Assembly (NCBI GenBank): GCA_963516675.1
Contig: CAUQBH010000007.1
Location: 67,206 to 131,205 of the forward strand
Length of the DNA: 64,000 nucleotides
Source of the DNA: JABCPE02 sp963516675
GTDB taxonomy: Bacteria; Bacteroidota; Bacteroidia; Flavobacteriales; Weeksellaceae
Direction of reading: 5' to 3'
Shown one piece after another: positions 52,447 through 61,876 of this stretch. The notes below the pieces were generated by a model. It was not told the origin of the DNA. It saw only the letters and a list, made by a program, of their open reading frames with translations, and searched no databases. Position 1 is the first letter of the stretch; the number at the start of each line of letters is the position of its first letter. The translations under genes and the position numbers were made by a program.

Positions 52447-53811
52447 TTACTTTACGCCTAATTTTCCGAGTAAGATAAAGAGCACGGCGATTACTAAATA
52501 GGACAATCCATTAGGAGATAAAAGCGTTCCTGCTAAAACTACACAAGTTCCTACAATAGCGAAAAGCAGCATGGTGTATTTCAGGGTTTTATTTTTTAGT
52601 AAATGTTCTCTAAACAATTTGAAAAGCCCTAAATACAAACAAAAATTAACCACATAAATGAACAGAATAGGAATGGCTGATATGTCGTAATTTAGTTCTT
52701 TTAGGAATGGATTGGTATTAGATAAATAAAAAATAAAAAGATAAATGCTCATCAGCCCGAAGCCTACCAAAGCGCTATTTACGGGCATTCCAGTTCTTTT
52801 ACTGATATTGCCTAAATTCAGGAATTTTTTAGAATATTCTAGATTGTAGAATTGGTAAGGAGCGCGGGTATTTGCGAGAACAAGTCCATTGCAAGTTCCT
52901 AATACAGAGATGATTATGAATAGCTGTATGATTATCGCTCCTGCTTCAGTGGAAATTTTTCTAGAAAATTCTATGATATAGGTGTCGCCCAGCTGCTGTA
53001 TTTCATCACTGCTCATATTGGAGACAATTCCTAAATAATAAAAAACATAAACCACCAAGACGATCAAAGTCCCTGAAATTAAGGCTTTTGGGAGGTTTTT
53101 CTGTGAGTCTTTGATTTCTCCAGAAATTTGCATCGCGATATACCACCCATCCATAGAAAAGGCGATAGGAATGAAACTTGCGCCCACTAAAAGCCAAAAA
53201 TTAGTTTCGTTGGAAGAGATTATGGTTTGATTTTCAATTTGATTTAGCGGTTCAGTGTCATTTCCTAAAAGGCTGATAATTCCAAAAGCAGCAATGAAAA
53301 TGAGCGGAAATAACTTTAAAACCGCGGTTAATTGTAGAAAAACACCGCTGGATTTTGGTCTGAAAATATTAAGGAATAAAAATATAACTCCATTGCACCA
53401 GCCTATCAGTGAATAGTGCAGGAAATTAGGTTCAAAATCAATAAACTCGGCAAAAAGGTGTGAGATATAAATCCCTGATACAGTGAGTAATACTCCTGCT
53501 AATAAAGGTAAAAACATAATGAAATAAACCCAGCCCACATAAGCCGCCGCTCTCTTCCCATAGCGAAATTCCACATAATGCAGGAGTCCGCCTTCTTTCG
53601 GAGAGAAGATGGCATAATTTGCCATAGATGCCGCTGAAAAAACCACACTGATTCCCACGATGATAAAGCCCATCACACCCGCATAAACATTGCCATTGGT
53701 GGAGGCTAAAACATCATCTACTTTGAAGAAAATTCCAGACCCTATCATCTGTCCGACCACCATGGACACTGCCATGAACAGCCCGTATCTTACCACTAAT
53801 TTCTGTCCCAT
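52447..53811 (-). CDS. APC-family amino-acid permease
   Basis: A 454-residue transporter with about 12 membrane helices. The first helix region GLFMAVSMVVGQMIGSGIFF carries the GSGIF substrate-binding motif of the APC/LAT superfamily, and ANTRAPYQFYNLEYSKKF lies in a conserved loop after helix 8. Resembles L-amino-acid (LAT-type) exchangers; substrate cannot be told. Monocistronic, with its own promoter. Confidence 0.9.
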   Translation of the reverse strand: MGQKLVVRYGLFMAVSMVVGQMIGSGIFFKVDDVLASTNGNVYAGVMGFIIVGISVVFSAASMANYAIFSPKEGGLLHYVEFRYGKRAAAYVGWVYFIMFLPLLAGVLLTVSGIYISHLFAEFIDFEPNFLHYSLIGWCNGVIFLFLNIFRPKSSGVFLQLTAVLKLFPLIFIAAFGIISLLGNDTEPLNQIENQTIISSNETNFWLLVGASFIPIAFSMDGWYIAMQISGEIKDSQKNLPKALISGTLIVLVVYVFYYLGIVSNMSSDEIQQLGDTYIIEFSRKISTEAGAIIIQLFIIISVLGTCNGLVLANTRAPYQFYNLEYSKKFLNLGNISKRTGMPVNSALVGFGLMSIYLFIFYLSNTNPFLKELNYDISAIPILFIYVVNFCLYLGLFKLFREHLLKNKTLKYTMLLFAIVGTCVVLAGTLLSPNGLSYLVIAVLFILLGKLGVK

Positions 53812-53837
53812 TGTTTGATTTTAGTAATTTAGGGCAA

Positions 53838-53845
53838 CAAATATA
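53838..53845 (-). promoter_or_regulatory. -7 box of the permease gene
   Basis: TATATTTG on the minus strand, 26 bases before the permease ATG. Confidence 0.45.
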
Positions 53846-53906
53846 ACTTTTTCGCATCGAAAATATTTATTTCAGGGCTAAATATTTTAAAATTCATAAA
53901 TATTAT

Positions 53907-53914
53907 TAACTTTG
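53907..53914 (+). promoter_or_regulatory. -7 box of the glycosyltransferase cluster
   Basis: TAACTTTG, 31 bases before the DUF5672 ATG. Confidence 0.45.
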
Positions 53915-53945
53915 TGAAAATTAATGCTAATCATAAATCAATGCA

Positions 53946-54740
53946 ATGATTGATATAGTTATTCCTATATATAGAAAAGTTCCTAATAATGAAGATTTAG
54001 TATCTATTAATCAAGTCTTTAGAATTTTAAAAAATCATAATATAACTTTCATATGCCCTGAAAGTTTAGATACAACAGTTTATCAAAATTTTGGAAAGGC
54101 AACTTTTGTAACATTTGAAGATAAGTATTTTGAGAATATTTATGGGTATAATCAATTAATGCTTAGTGTAGATTTTTATAAAGCATTTAATAAAAAATAT
54201 ATACTTATTTATCAGACAGATGCATATATCTTTAGAGATGATTTGTTATTTTGGTGTGAGAAGGATTATGATTATATAGGAGCTCCTTGGATTCGAAGTA
54301 GGGAAAAAGCCCCTTTTATAAAAGTAATTTGGGATAATTCTATTTGTTTTATAAAGCAGTTTATCAACTATAAGAATAATCATAAGACACAGAAAAATAA
54401 GATTTTATTGTATAATGAAGTTGGAAATGGCGGTTTTTCATTACGAAAAAGAGAAAAGTTTATAGAAATATTAGAGAAACTTTCTGAACAGGTAGCAATA
54501 TATTTGAGACCTGAAAATAAGAGCGCTTTTTATGCTGAAGATGTGTTTTTTAGCATAGAACCTAAAAGAAATGGTCTTGACTTTAAGAAACCTAATTATA
54601 AAGAAGCTTGTTTATTTGCGATTGAAAATAAAGTAGAAAAAGCATTTAATTATAATAATGGACTCCTGCCTATGGGTTGTCACCGATGGAATAAGGAAAA
54701 CATAAACTTTTGGAAACAATTCATAAAATATGAAGAATAA
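53946..54740 (+). CDS. DUF5672 family protein, probable glycosyltransferase
   Basis: A 264-residue soluble protein. The start MIDIVIPIYRKV is GT-A-like, with YILIYQTDAYIFRDDL (a candidate metal-binding QTDA-type site) and NGGFSLRKREKF, both DUF5672 landmarks. The late segment LLPMGCHRW is also typical. DUF5672 proteins occur in surface-polysaccharide loci of Bacteroidota. Its sequence is more AT-rich than the preceding housekeeping genes. The stop at 54738-54740 is the only thing dividing its frame from the downstream remnant. Confidence 0.83.
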   Translation: MIDIVIPIYRKVPNNEDLVSINQVFRILKNHNITFICPESLDTTVYQNFGKATFVTFEDKYFENIYGYNQLMLSVDFYKAFNKKYILIYQTDAYIFRDDLLFWCEKDYDYIGAPWIRSREKAPFIKVIWDNSICFIKQFINYKNNHKTQKNKILLYNEVGNGGFSLRKREKFIEILEKLSEQVAIYLRPENKSAFYAEDVFFSIEPKRNGLDFKKPNYKEACLFAIENKVEKAFNYNNGLLPMGCHRWNKENINFWKQFIKYEE

Positions 54741-55019
54741 AATATTTTTCAGCAGAAAGAGAACAAATTACGAAAACCCTGCTTGAGTTTCCGTGTGTTT
54801 GAGGCGATGGCATTGGAGAAAAAAATAATTACGGACAATGAAAAAATAAAAAATTATGATTTCTACAATCCCAATAATATTTTGGTCTTAAATAAAGATT
54901 TTAGTAATATTACAAAAGAATTTTTTGAAACGCCGTACCAGTCACTGCCAGAGGAAATTTATAAAAAATATACTCTGGAAAAATGGGTAGAGCGAGTTTT
55001 TAATTTAGAAAATAATTAA
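54741..55019 (+). pseudogene. C-terminal remnant of a glycosyltransferase
   Basis: An open frame of about 92 codons directly after the DUF5672 stop and in the same frame. It lacks a credible start (only a TTG at 54783 or internal ATGs). SFRVFEAMALEKKIITDNEKI and NYDFYNPNNILVL match the C-terminal nucleotide-sugar-binding end of RfaS/CgeB-like glycosyltransferases, with GLSFRVFEAL and KLITTN as usual forms. The N-terminal part is missing. A deletion or recombination scar is the simplest explanation. The GT2 gene begins 1 base after its stop. Confidence 0.72.
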
Positions 55020-55020
55020 A

Positions 55021-55968
55021 ATGACATCGTATTCTGTAGCTTTGTGTTCGTATAATGGAGAAAAATATATCCATCAGCAGATAGATTCCATTCTCAGTCA
55101 GACACATAGACCGAGTGAAATAGTGGTCTGTGATGATGGCTCTACCGATAGAACTCCCGAAATATTGGCAGAATATCAGAAACAATACCCAGAGATATTT
55201 AGAATACATTTTAATGAAATCAATCTACGAAGTGTCAAAAACTTTGAAAAAGCAATTTCTCTGTGCAGTAAAGAGATCATCTTCCTAAGTGACCAAGATG
55301 ATGTCTGGGCAGAAAACAAAGCTGAAAAAATAGTTTCTTTTCTTGATAATCATGCTGAAATAGATGCAGTGGCAACTAATGGATTTTGCATTGATGAAAA
55401 TGGAGCTGTTCATGAGAAATATTCTCTTTGGGATGCTCCTGTATTTTTGAAAGAAAAAGGGAAAAATATTGATTATTTTGAAATAATATTACTCTGTAAT
55501 ATTGCAACAGGCGCTTCTATGGCGTTTAGAGCGGCTCTAAAACCCGAAATCATGCCTTTTCCAGTTTTAAAAGACTATCACCATGATGAATGGATAGCAT
55601 TAAATACTGCAAGAAAAGGGCGTTTCGAGTTCTTGAATGACAAGTTATTCTATTACAGAACTCACCAAGAGCAGCAGGTGGGAGGCGTTTTTTTTGACAA
55701 AACAGAGGAAGGAAAAGCCAAACTTATGAGGTTTTTTGATTTAGAACCCACTTCTTTTTCAAGTTACAAAAGACTATTAAAAAGGTTATTAAGATTCTAT
55801 GAAATCAATGTTATTATAGAAAATAAAAACCAAGGACATACTTTCTGCAATACTTCGCAATCCATTAAGGAGAGATACGATGCTCTAAAAAAAGAGTTTA
55901 AAAATAAATTTCCTCTCAAAAGCAGAATATTATTTTTGGTAGACAAAATTATGGGCAAAGAACGATAA
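55021..55968 (+). CDS. GT2-family glycosyltransferase, rhamnosyltransferase-like
   Basis: A 315-residue GT-A enzyme. Seen: VALCSYNGEKYIHQQIDSILSQ, CDDGSTDRTPEIL and the LSDQDDVW motif with the metal-binding DxD, common in rhamnosyltransferases. The C-terminal half (about 220-315) is helical. It adds a sugar to a surface polysaccharide or lipopolysaccharide; donor and acceptor unknown. It directly abuts the remnant upstream and is convergent with the next gene, 3 bases away. Confidence 0.88.
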   Translation: MTSYSVALCSYNGEKYIHQQIDSILSQTHRPSEIVVCDDGSTDRTPEILAEYQKQYPEIFRIHFNEINLRSVKNFEKAISLCSKEIIFLSDQDDVWAENKAEKIVSFLDNHAEIDAVATNGFCIDENGAVHEKYSLWDAPVFLKEKGKNIDYFEIILLCNIATGASMAFRAALKPEIMPFPVLKDYHHDEWIALNTARKGRFEFLNDKLFYYRTHQEQQVGGVFFDKTEEGKAKLMRFFDLEPTSFSSYKRLLKRLLRFYEINVIIENKNQGHTFCNTSQSIKERYDALKKEFKNKFPLKSRILFLVDKIMGKER

Positions 55969-55971
55969 GTA

Positions 55972-56865
55972 TTATTTAGTTTTTTTGTTGAAGTATGTTC
56001 TAACCATAAGTTTAAACTTGTCTTTATAGCTTAATTCTGAAAAATACGGCGATGCCATAACCTCAGCAAAACTTTTATGTTTTAATGAGTTTTTTATGTA
56101 ATTGTTTTTGGTGCGTATCATGTTTCTTTGGGCATTGGGAAACATCTTAAAATCAGGGATAAGATTTCGGAGTACAAGCATGGTTTTGAATTCTCTTTCC
56201 TCTTGAGATTTGCCACTCCACACGCCTACATTTTCTCTATATACGCCCATTTTTTCTGGGAAATATTTTATTTTTCCTTTTTTAGAAAGCCATGACCAAA
56301 GAGGATAATCACCTAAAAAAGAAGTGTAATACCATTCTGGAAATTCTATTTCCATATTTCTGAAAACAACAGAAGGAGTATGGATAAAATTTCCTTTAGA
56401 TAAATCATCTATTGTGTAAACATCTTTACTGCTCAGTCTTTTTTCGTAGTCTAAATCCGTTTTCAAAGTTTCACCATTTCGAATGAAAACATTGTGAAAA
56501 GTAAGAGTGAAATCTTTGTTTTTTTCTAAAAAATCTGTTTGTTTTTGGAGTTTGTTTTCATCTGTCCAGTAGTCATCTCCCTCACAAACAGCGATATATT
56601 TCCCTTCTGCCATTTTAAGGGTAGAAATAAAATTAGGAAGCATACCGATATTTTCTGGATGCTGGATGTATTTCACCGAAATGTTTTCTGGAGCGGATTT
56701 TATGATATTTTTTACTATTTCATCTGTAGAATCAGGTGATTTGTCATTTGAAATAATCAATTCCAAAGGGAAATTGGTTTTTTGAAGAAAAACACCTTTT
56801 ATGGCTTCTTCGATATATTTTTCGTGTCCGTAAGTAATCATTATCACACTTACTAATGGCTTCAT
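55972..56865 (-). CDS. GT2-family glycosyltransferase
   Basis: A 297-residue GT-A enzyme. Seen: VSVIMITYGHEKYIEEAIKGV, LIISNDKSPDSTDEIV and VCEGDDYWTDENKLQKQ, where GDD carries the metal-binding Asp residues. Members decorate surface polysaccharides. It is transcribed from the same direction as the following GT gene, 35 bases downstream of that gene's stop (order: 56901-58121 first, then this gene). Confidence 0.9.
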   Translation of the reverse strand: MKPLVSVIMITYGHEKYIEEAIKGVFLQKTNFPLELIISNDKSPDSTDEIVKNIIKSAPENISVKYIQHPENIGMLPNFISTLKMAEGKYIAVCEGDDYWTDENKLQKQTDFLEKNKDFTLTFHNVFIRNGETLKTDLDYEKRLSSKDVYTIDDLSKGNFIHTPSVVFRNMEIEFPEWYYTSFLGDYPLWSWLSKKGKIKYFPEKMGVYRENVGVWSGKSQEEREFKTMLVLRNLIPDFKMFPNAQRNMIRTKNNYIKNSLKHKSFAEVMASPYFSELSYKDKFKLMVRTYFNKKTK

Positions 56866-56900
56866 ACTACTAAGAATTTTAATAAAGATAATAGTTATAT

Positions 56901-58121
56901 TTAATTCGAGATAAAAGATTTCAATAATTCCAATCGTGGTTTCATTTGAGCTTCATTATTATATAATTTTATGAATTTCTGTTGTCCAGCAAAAGCAATT
57001 TCCTTTATCAGTTTCGGAGAGAGAATGATTTTTTCGATATTTTCTATAATATTATCCGAATCAGGCTGGATGATAATCATCTCTAAATCAGGAATAAAAT
57101 GATGCTCTCCTGTCTCTTTGATAAAATTTTCATTATTGGGATCGGTATTCATCACAAGGCAGCCATTCAGAGCGGCTTCTGCAACAGCTCCTAAAGGGAA
57201 ACCATCAAATGCCCCCTTGCTTAAAAGGTTGGACTTATTGGGAGAAATGATAATGTCTATATTTCTAAATACACCCGCCAAATCATCATATGGCAAGCTT
57301 CCGTAGAACTTTATTTTATCCTCATAACCAGATATATCTATGATTGATGGATCATAATTCCCAATAACATGAAATCTTATAAAATCATATTTTGGACTAA
57401 GTTTTTTCATGACTTCTATGAAGATAGGATACCCCTTGTCCCTGCCATCTTCTGTATATCTCCCAGCACAAAAACAGATATCAAGTGTTTTTTTGTCAGG
57501 ATAGTATAATCTTTCTGCTACATTAAAATTGAAGGATTTCTGAGGTATTACTCCTCCAAATATGAAAGAGATTTTCTCCTTTGAGCAGAAGTTTTTTCTT
57601 ATCAAATATTCATAGGTTACCCTTTGGGTTACAATAACTTTTTTGAAGTATTTAGAGGATAGCACTTTTTTTAATTTGGCATCAGAACTTTCTTCTTCAA
57701 AACCAAATCCACCGCCAGGATAAAGTGTAAATACAAAAGGAATTTTATTTTTCTCTAAAGCGGGAAGTATTTCTGCTATATTATTGATAAATACGCAGTA
57801 GAACAATTTAGTATTAATATTATAACTCCCTTTGTTATCAAATTTTGTTATCTTATTTTCTTCAAAGAATTTAGGAAATTTATCTTTGAGATTTTCAATA
57901 TACATAGCCTGATTATTGGGAGACTCACCTACTGCAACATAGGTTTTAGGTGTAAGAAGAAATTTCAAGTTATTGATATTCTCCATATAATAGGTAAATT
58001 CTTCATATCTAAATCCAGATTTAGAATTAGGGAAGAAATCATCATAAATCAATAAATTATATTTTTCTGTTCCTTTGTAAAAATAGTTTTTTAAAAAAAA
58101 TCTCCGTATAAAACTAAGCAT
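56901..58121 (-). CDS. GT4-like glycosyltransferase
   Basis: A 406-residue protein of GT-B layout. The C-terminal half has CFCAGRYTEDGRDKGYPIF, FHVIGNYDPS, YGSLPYDDLAGVFRNIDIIISPN and FDGFPLGAVAEAALNG, the usual donor-site Glu region. I start at ATG 58121; the longer frame begins with GTG. It is the first gene of a two-gene minus-strand unit. Substrate unknown. Confidence 0.83.
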   Translation of the reverse strand: MLSFIRRFFLKNYFYKGTEKYNLLIYDDFFPNSKSGFRYEEFTYYMENINNLKFLLTPKTYVAVGESPNNQAMYIENLKDKFPKFFEENKITKFDNKGSYNINTKLFYCVFINNIAEILPALEKNKIPFVFTLYPGGGFGFEEESSDAKLKKVLSSKYFKKVIVTQRVTYEYLIRKNFCSKEKISFIFGGVIPQKSFNFNVAERLYYPDKKTLDICFCAGRYTEDGRDKGYPIFIEVMKKLSPKYDFIRFHVIGNYDPSIIDISGYEDKIKFYGSLPYDDLAGVFRNIDIIISPNKSNLLSKGAFDGFPLGAVAEAALNGCLVMNTDPNNENFIKETGEHHFIPDLEMIIIQPDSDNIIENIEKIILSPKLIKEIAFAGQQKFIKLYNNEAQMKPRLELLKSFISN

Positions 58122-58195
58122 AAACCAATAATTTAGCACGAATATACAAAATATTTTTCAGCAAAACTTATGCTTATTACATACAGAATTTTTCT

Positions 58196-58203
58196 TAAAT
58201 TTG
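58196..58203 (+). promoter_or_regulatory. -7 box of the MBOAT operon
   Basis: TAAATTTG, 18 bases before the MBOAT ATG, in the divergent region with the GT4-like gene. Confidence 0.45.
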
Positions 58204-58221
58204 CCCTATTTTCGATAAGTT

Positions 58222-59670
58222 ATGATTTTCAATTCTATTGATTTTGCGATATTTCTGCCGATAGTGTTTCTTATCTATTGGTATTTGACAAATAAGAACT
58301 TAAAGCTACAGAATTTGTTCATTCTCGCTGCCAGTTATGTTTTTTATGGCTGGTGGGATTGGAAGTTCTTGACACTTATAGTATTCAGTACATTGGTGGA
58401 TTATACCATTGGTTGCCTTCTGAAAAATGAAGAAAACGAGAAGAAAAGAAAAATCTTGCTTTATACCAGCTTGTTTATAAACCTTTCATTTTTAGGTTTT
58501 TTCAAGTATTATAATTTCTTTGTAGAAAATTTTGTGGAAGCATTTTCTCTTTTCGGAGTAAAGCTTAATATAGAGACACTGAATATCATTCTTCCTGTAG
58601 GGATTAGTTTTTATACATTCCAAACTTTAAGTTACACAATAGATGTTTACCAAAGAAAATTAGAACCTACAAAGGATTTGATAGCGTTTGCATCTTTTGT
58701 GACTTTCTTTCCGCAGCTGGTTGCGGGCCCTATCGAAAGAGCGACAGACCTGCTGCCTCAGTTTTACAAAAAAAGAGTTTTTGACTATCACAAGGCGGTG
58801 GATGGGCTTCGGCAGATTCTCTGGGGACTTTTCAAAAAGATAGTTATAGCAGACAACTGTGCGCAGTTTGCGAATATTATATTTAATAATTCGGCAGACT
58901 ATTCTGGAAGTACACTAGTTTTAGGAGCGATATTTTTTGCATTCCAAATTTATGGTGATTTCTCTGGGTATTCGGATATAGCTATTGGGACCTCTCGTCT
59001 TTTTGGTTTTGAACTAAAAAAGAACTTCCATTTTCCATATTTTTCGAGAGATATCGCAGAGTTTTGGCGAAGATGGCATATATCGCTAAATACTTGGTTT
59101 AGAGATTATATCTATATTCCGCTGGGAGGTAGCCGTGGCGGTACAGCGATGAAAGTGCGAAATACCTTTGTGATATTCATTGTTAGTGGATTTTGGCACG
59201 GAGCCAATTGGACTTTTATTGCGTGGGGACTGCTGAATGCTATTTATTTTCTTCCACTTTTATTGACTAGCAAAAACAGAGTGAATTTGGGGGTTGTAGC
59301 AGATGGGCGAATTTTACCTTCTTTTAGGGAATTTATACAAATTTTTTCTACTTTTGGACTTACTGTATTGGCGTGGATATTTTTCCGAGCAGAGAATATA
59401 CAGCATGCCTTTTCGTATATTTCTGAAATATTTTCTCCATCATTATTTAGTGTTCCTGCTTTTTCAGATTTGCCGAAAGTAGGCACGGTGACTATTCTTC
59501 TGCTCGTATTCATCGTGATAGAGTGGATGGGCAGAAGGAATGAATACGCCATAGAGCATCTTGGGCTAAAATGGAAAAGACCTCTAAGGTATGCGTTTTA
59601 CTATATTCTTATCTTGGCTTTGTTTTATTTTGGAGGACAAGAGCAGCAGTTTATTTATTTCCAATTTTAA
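58222..59670 (+). CDS. MBOAT O-acyltransferase (AlgI/PatA-like)
   Basis: A 482-residue polytopic protein with about ten helices. Seen: FQTLSYTIDVYQRK, FPQLVAGPIERA, FWRRWHISLNTWFRDYIYIPLGG and the catalytic His in SGFWHGANWTFIAWG. AlgI/PatA-type proteins pass acetyl groups across the membrane for O-acetylation of polysaccharide or peptidoglycan. The SGNH partner follows 6 bases later, making a two-component O-acetylation module next to glycosyltransferase genes. Confidence 0.93.
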   Translation: MIFNSIDFAIFLPIVFLIYWYLTNKNLKLQNLFILAASYVFYGWWDWKFLTLIVFSTLVDYTIGCLLKNEENEKKRKILLYTSLFINLSFLGFFKYYNFFVENFVEAFSLFGVKLNIETLNIILPVGISFYTFQTLSYTIDVYQRKLEPTKDLIAFASFVTFFPQLVAGPIERATDLLPQFYKKRVFDYHKAVDGLRQILWGLFKKIVIADNCAQFANIIFNNSADYSGSTLVLGAIFFAFQIYGDFSGYSDIAIGTSRLFGFELKKNFHFPYFSRDIAEFWRRWHISLNTWFRDYIYIPLGGSRGGTAMKVRNTFVIFIVSGFWHGANWTFIAWGLLNAIYFLPLLLTSKNRVNLGVVADGRILPSFREFIQIFSTFGLTVLAWIFFRAENIQHAFSYISEIFSPSLFSVPAFSDLPKVGTVTILLLVFIVIEWMGRRNEYAIEHLGLKWKRPLRYAFYYILILALFYFGGQEQQFIYFQF

Positions 59671-59676
59671 TAAGTA

Positions 59677-60756
59677 ATGAAGAAATTTATCATAAAAACA
59701 AGTTTTTTCGTCGCGCCTTTCCTGCTTTTTTATTTCATAAATGCTGTTTTTTATAGAAAAAACGAAGGAGATTTGGCGAGATTGGGGTATATTTATAACA
59801 ATCCATCTCCTTCATCTGAGGTTGCTGCTCAGTATAAACCTTTAGAAGAAAAGTATATACGCATTTCTGAAGCTGATTTAGACCAAAATATAAAGGTAGA
59901 TATTTTGACTATCGGAGATTCTTTTTCTGAGTCGAGACAGGTAGGTTATCAAAATATACTTGCGAATAAAGGAATTTCTGTTGCGCATGTTGATAGATTC
60001 TTGTCAGAAGAGAATCCTATACAGGTGCTGATAGAACTTATCAATTCTGATTTTTTTGATAGAATAAAAACAGAATATGTCGTATTGGAAACAGTGGAAA
60101 GATACGCTGTTGATAGAACTTCTGAGTTGTCTTTTACCCAATCCAAAAGTATGGACAGCATCAAAACACAGATAAAAGAATACGAAAAGAAAAACCTAAA
60201 ATCCACAAATCCAAATGAACTACAAAAATTAGAATTTTTCTCTGATGCCACGGTCAAAATACCATTGTTTAATTTTCAATATTTGTTCTTAAACAGACCA
60301 TTTCGTTCAGATGTTTATCGTTTTAAGTCGGAGAATAATTTCCTTTTTTCAAATAATCCAGAGGATTTATTATTTTATAAAGAAGATATAAAATTCTTGC
60401 CTAAAAAAAATGATGATAAAAATGTTTCTCAAGCAAATGAAGTTTTTAATAAAATAAATCAATTGTTAGAGAAAAAAGGAATAAAGCTCATTGTGATGAT
60501 AGCGCCTGACAAATATGACTTGTACTATCCTTACATAAAAAATAAACCTAAAGGAAAAGAGCCATTGTTCTTTGAAAAGTTGGAAAAAGAGAAAAAAGAA
60601 TATCTGTATATTCCTTCTTATTCCATCTTATCAGATATGATAAAAAAAGAAAAGGATGTCTATTTTTATGATGATACCCATTGGACAATGAAAGGCTCAG
60701 AAGCAATGTCCGAATCTATTTATAATATGATACAAAATAAAAAGGCTGTTGAATAA
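59677..60756 (+). CDS. AlgJ/AlgX-like SGNH acetyltransferase partner
   Basis: A 359-residue protein with one N-terminal membrane helix (about residues 6-24, FFVAPFLLFYFINAVFY) and an outside domain. Seen: LTIGDSFSESRQ (catalytic Ser), and YFYDDTHWTMKGSEAMSESI, the Asp-x-His pair of AlgJ/AlgX-type acetyltransferases. It likely takes acetyl groups from the MBOAT protein and places them on a surface glycan. Polymer unknown. The stop lies in the terminator loop. Confidence 0.85.
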   Translation: MKKFIIKTSFFVAPFLLFYFINAVFYRKNEGDLARLGYIYNNPSPSSEVAAQYKPLEEKYIRISEADLDQNIKVDILTIGDSFSESRQVGYQNILANKGISVAHVDRFLSEENPIQVLIELINSDFFDRIKTEYVVLETVERYAVDRTSELSFTQSKSMDSIKTQIKEYEKKNLKSTNPNELQKLEFFSDATVKIPLFNFQYLFLNRPFRSDVYRFKSENNFLFSNNPEDLLFYKEDIKFLPKKNDDKNVSQANEVFNKINQLLEKKGIKLIVMIAPDKYDLYYPYIKNKPKGKEPLFFEKLEKEKKEYLYIPSYSILSDMIKKEKDVYFYDDTHWTMKGSEAMSESIYNMIQNKKAVE

Positions 60757-60768
60757 CAGTCTTTTTTA
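60738..60768 (+). terminator. Terminator of the O-acetylation operon
   Basis: AAAGGCTGTT (60741-60750) pairs with AACAGTCTTT (60755-60764, one wobble), followed by TTT. The stop codon of the gene (60754-60756) is at the loop. Confidence 0.7.
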
Positions 60769-60769
60769 T

Positions 60770-61117
60770 TTAATTTCCTCTCGCGTAGTCATCTTCTAAT
60801 CTGATGATATCATCTTCCCCAAAATAAGTCCCCGTCTGCACTTCTATGAAAACTAAAAGCTCTGAGCTTCTGTTTTCTATTCTGTGTTTTGCTCCTAGTG
60901 GGATGAAGATGCTTTCTCCGTATTTTACTACATGCTCCACTCCGTCTAATACAACCACAGCTTCACCCTGAACTACCGTCCAAAACTCTTGTCTATGATG
61001 ATGATACTGATAAGACAAACGGTGTCCTGCATTCACTTCTATTCTTTTCAGTTTGTAGTTTTCCTCATCCTCAAGGACATAATATTTTCCCCAAGGTCTT
61101 TCCCCAATTTCCAGCAT
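60770..61117 (-). CDS. Cupin of the phosphomannose isomerase type II (ManC C-terminal) kind
   Basis: A 115-residue single cupin. Seen: ERPWGKYYVLED, VNAGHRLSYQYHHHRQEFWTVVQGEA (His metal ligands), ESIFIPLGAKHRIEN and LVFIEVQTGTYFGEDDIIRLEDDYAR. This is the isomerase domain normally fused to GDP-mannose pyrophosphorylase, here alone. It would supply mannose phosphate for surface glycans near the glycosyltransferase genes. Confidence 0.9.
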   Translation of the reverse strand: MLEIGERPWGKYYVLEDEENYKLKRIEVNAGHRLSYQYHHHRQEFWTVVQGEAVVVLDGVEHVVKYGESIFIPLGAKHRIENRSSELLVFIEVQTGTYFGEDDIIRLEDDYARGN

Positions 61118-61154
61118 ATTTCTAAATTTTATTATTAGTATAATTATTTTTTGC

Positions 61155-61162
61155 CAAATTTA
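61155..61162 (-). promoter_or_regulatory. -7 box of the cupin gene
   Basis: TAAATTTG on the minus strand, 37 bases before the cupin ATG, suggesting a unit separate from the array to its right. Confidence 0.4.
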
Positions 61163-61174
61163 ATAAAATTTTCC

Positions 61175-61870
61175 CTAAAAAGGTATACCAATTTTTCTAC
61201 CTTTATAAATTCCTTTTTCTATTTGCCAGCAGATCATGTAAGCGCCAGCGGCATCACTATTAGTAGCCACTATATAGTAGCTGTCATGTTCTTTATCGTA
61301 GTAAACAGAGTTGTTTTCTGTATAGAAAGTAGGTTCATATAGGTCATCATAAGCGCTTTTAGGAAGGGAAACTTGTTTCCCATTGATGTATATTTGAATA
61401 TTTTTATATTCTTCTCTTGGTATTTCGCCATCTGTTCCCCAAAAAGGTTTTCCATCTATCTTTTCTATGGAGTGATGGGATTCTTTATAATAAATAAAAG
61501 AATGTTTTCTTTTGTCAAACTTTTGAGAGGTAAGAGTTACCTTGATGTTTTTCCCTGATAAGTGAATAGTATTTTTCTTTTCGATGCCTTTGGCGACTTT
61601 GGGTAGTTTTTCTAACCATTTGACCCTGTCATTATAGATGTATCCATCATTATCAGCATAAATCCAATTGCCGTCTTCTGATTTATTGTAATTAAAAGCA
61701 AAAATAAGCGTATTGTTATCAAGTTTTTTTATCACTTTGCTATGTATATTTGCTTCTTTTCGCACATTTACATACCCGTCTTTGTCATTGATTACCGCAA
61801 AGAAATAGTTTTCATTTACTTGAGCAAAAGCGTAGCTGCTTATCAGTAAAAATAAAAGCAATAATTTCAT
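61175..61870 (-). CDS. Secreted protein with N-terminal SH3-like domain
   Basis: A 231-residue protein with signal peptide (MKLLLLFLLISSYAFAQ). Residues about 30-90 have the bacterial SH3 pattern (DGYVNVRKEANIHSKVIKKL, WIYADNDGYIYNDRV). The C-terminal part (about 95-231) shows no known domain. Such proteins are common at the ends of toxin-immunity arrays in Flavobacteriia, but no role is proven. It is 6 bases after the SUKH gene, the last gene of the minus-strand array. Confidence 0.75.
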   Translation of the reverse strand: MKLLLLFLLISSYAFAQVNENYFFAVINDKDGYVNVRKEANIHSKVIKKLDNNTLIFAFNYNKSEDGNWIYADNDGYIYNDRVKWLEKLPKVAKGIEKKNTIHLSGKNIKVTLTSQKFDKRKHSFIYYKESHHSIEKIDGKPFWGTDGEIPREEYKNIQIYINGKQVSLPKSAYDDLYEPTFYTENNSVYYDKEHDSYYIVATNSDAAGAYMICWQIEKGIYKGRKIGIPF

Positions 61871-61876
61871 AAAAGC

